Of a stretch of 5,942 nucleotides of DNA, positions 4,909 to 5,942 are shown piece by piece. A model generated the notes under the pieces. That model saw only the letters and a program-made list of their open reading frames with translations. It made no database searches and was not told where the DNA came from. The translations under genes were made by a program, and so were the position numbers. Each line of letters starts with the position of its first letter. Within the stretch, counting starts at the first letter, position 1. The DNA comes from Desulfobacterales bacterium (lineage in GTDB: Bacteria > Desulfobacterota > Desulfobacteria > Desulfobacterales > Desulfosalsimonadaceae): positions 1-5,942 of the forward strand of contig JAGYOT010000134.1 in the NCBI GenBank assembly GCA_018399455.1. The letters are read 5' to 3'.

Positions 4909-5942
4909 GAACACCTGAACCAGCTCAGAGACCGGAACCAGCCGGACCCGGCGGCTGATATCAGGAAGAAGCGCGGAAAGCACCTCATAGGTCAGCGCAT
5001 GCGGATGGCCGATGGCAATGGCGGTGCCGTTGATTTCCGCCACATTAATGAATTCGGCGATTTGCCGCCGAATCGCCTCCCGGGTCTGAACATGATCCAG
5101 AAATACATCGCGCTCGGCAAAGGCCAACTTAAACAGGCGCGCTGCGGAACGGCACTGGGTAGCAGCGGTGGTGCGGGAATCAATGAAAAAAAGGCCCTGC
5201 TTTTTCAGTACCGTAAAGATCTGATGCATTTGATCGGACCTGGCCGTCATTTCAGAGCCCATATGATTGTTAACCCCCTGGATATGGGGGACCGCATTAA
5301 GATTGACGTTTAACTGACGGATGCGTTCATCCGGTGTCATAGCGGTCAGAAGCGCGCCCGGGCCGGGATCTACCAACGGGTATTCCTCGGGCTCCATGGG
5401 CAAATGCAGCATCACCTGATATCCCTGGTGGAAAGCGGCCTCGGCGATCTCACACTGATAGCGCGTATGCGGGAGGATAGAGTAGGTCAGGGGAACGTCG
5501 AGATTAAAAAACCGCTCCGCCACTGCCATATCATCCCCGATGTCATCGATAATGATAGCCGCCCGTGGCCGGTTGTCGGGTATGTTCTTCCGGGGAGCAG
5601 GCGCCGGGGCAGAGACCTGCGCCGCCGGACCGGCAGGCTTTGCGACCGGTGGGACCGCTTCCTTGTGCGCCTTGTCAAACTGCCGGGTTTTCATTGTCAG
5701 CGTTTTCTGAATTTCCGAATGGGCGGGGACGGAAACCGGCGGATTGCTTGACTGGAACCAGGCATAGCAAGCTATCCCCAAGCCGGCTCCGAATAAAATG
5801 GCCGGCAGCAAACCAAAAAATTGCCGCAGCCGACCTGGCCGGCTGGTCTTTTTTCGGCGTGCCGGTTCTTTGGATGTCGCCTCGCTTCTGGATCGGCGGG
5901 CTGTTGCCGCAGGCTTTTTGGCCCTGCTAGTTTGCGTGCTGT
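4906..5942 (-). CDS. YibQ-like divergent polysaccharide deacetylase, membrane-anchored, 5' end cut by window
   Basis: This belongs to the divergent polysaccharide deacetylase family (Pfam Polysacc_deac_2, E. coli YibQ), presumed to act on periplasmic glycan; its substrate is not established. The frame is open to the right edge with no ATG or GTG. A TTG at 5811 is possible but lies at the start of the membrane helix, so the real start is probably beyond the window. The visible order is a 43-residue basic Ser/Thr/Ala/Lys/Arg tail, then one hydrophobic helix (LPAILFGAGLGIACYAWF), then a Pro/Ala-rich linker, then the domain. Counting from 5811, the domain has IIIDDIG 86-92, HLPMEP 136-141, GVNNHMGS 179-186, DSRT 211-214 and IAIGHPH 265-271. 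The Asp and His residues of these motifs could form the metal site of a NodB-like fold. Topology should be N-in with the domain in the periplasm. The TGA stop at 4906-4908 sits inside its own terminator. It converges on prmA with a 31-base gap. Confidence 0.9.
   Translation of the reverse strand, partial: STQTSRAKKPAATARRSRSEATSKEPARRKKTSRPGRLRQFFGLLPAILFGAGLGIACYAWFQSSNPPVSVPAHSEIQKTLTMKTRQFDKAHKEAVPPVAKPAGPAAQVSAPAPAPRKNIPDNRPRAAIIIDDIGDDMAVAERFFNLDVPLTYSILPHTRYQCEIAEAAFHQGYQVMLHLPMEPEEYPLVDPGPGALLTAMTPDERIRQLNVNLNAVPHIQGVNNHMGSEMTARSDQMHQIFTVLKKQGLFFIDSRTTAATQCRSAARLFKLAFAERDVFLDHVQTREAIRRQIAEFINVAEINGTAIAIGHPHALTYEVLSALLPDISRRVRLVPVSELVQVF

Noticed and set aside
1..5942. tRNA, rRNA, CRISPR array, insertion sequence, prophage or toxin-antitoxin genes
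   Set aside because: No clover-leaf, repeated spacer, terminal repeat, transposase or small paired ORFs were seen on either strand; nearly all bases are accounted for by seven conserved genes.

Overview
The window holds seven protein-coding genes on roughly 53% GC DNA (estimated by eye) with very little spare sequence. All seven look like chromosomal housekeeping or envelope genes. Several features suggest a Gram-negative delta-type proteobacterium (Desulfobacterota, possibly Desulfobacterales): the rsmD-coaD pair, a Pcm of the long form ending in a GEHGW-type tail, a two-helix potassium channel with an RCK domain placed before prmA, and a YibQ-type divergent polysaccharide deacetylase. This assignment rests on remembered family resemblance, not on a database search. 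I see no mobile element, CRISPR array, tRNA or rRNA.

Layout: (1) Positions 1-1060, plus strand: the 3' part of rsmD (16S rRNA guanine-N2 methyltransferase), a 74-base gap with two small hairpins, then coaD (phosphopantetheine adenylyltransferase). (2) Positions 1057-2693, minus strand: pcm (protein L-isoaspartate methyltransferase) followed by a DUF368/PopT-type membrane protein. Their start and stop overlap as ATGA. The stop of the DUF368 gene overlaps that of coaD in a shared TTAA. (3) Positions 2694-2914: a divergent intergenic region that should carry the promoters for both sides. (4) Positions 2915-4874, plus strand: a potassium channel (two membrane helices plus TrkA_N/TrkA_C) overlapping prmA (ribosomal protein L11 methyltransferase) by 14 bases. 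(5) Positions 4887-5942, minus strand: a terminator hairpin that contains the stop codon of a YibQ-like gene, which runs off the right edge of the window.

Three of the seven products are S-adenosylmethionine-dependent methyltransferases (RsmD, Pcm, PrmA). Two of these act on the ribosome and one on damaged proteins. The DUF368 and YibQ-like proteins both point to the cell envelope: carrier-lipid recycling and periplasmic glycan work respectively. The pairing of pcm with DUF368 and of the channel with prmA looks like translational coupling rather than shared pathway.

No clearly new system is evident. The most unusual item is the channel's selectivity filter, which reads TVGYKE where TVGYGD/E is expected. 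Second-tier items are the long cationic N-terminal tail of the YibQ-like protein, the stop codon built into a terminator, and the abutting convergent genes with no room for a terminator.
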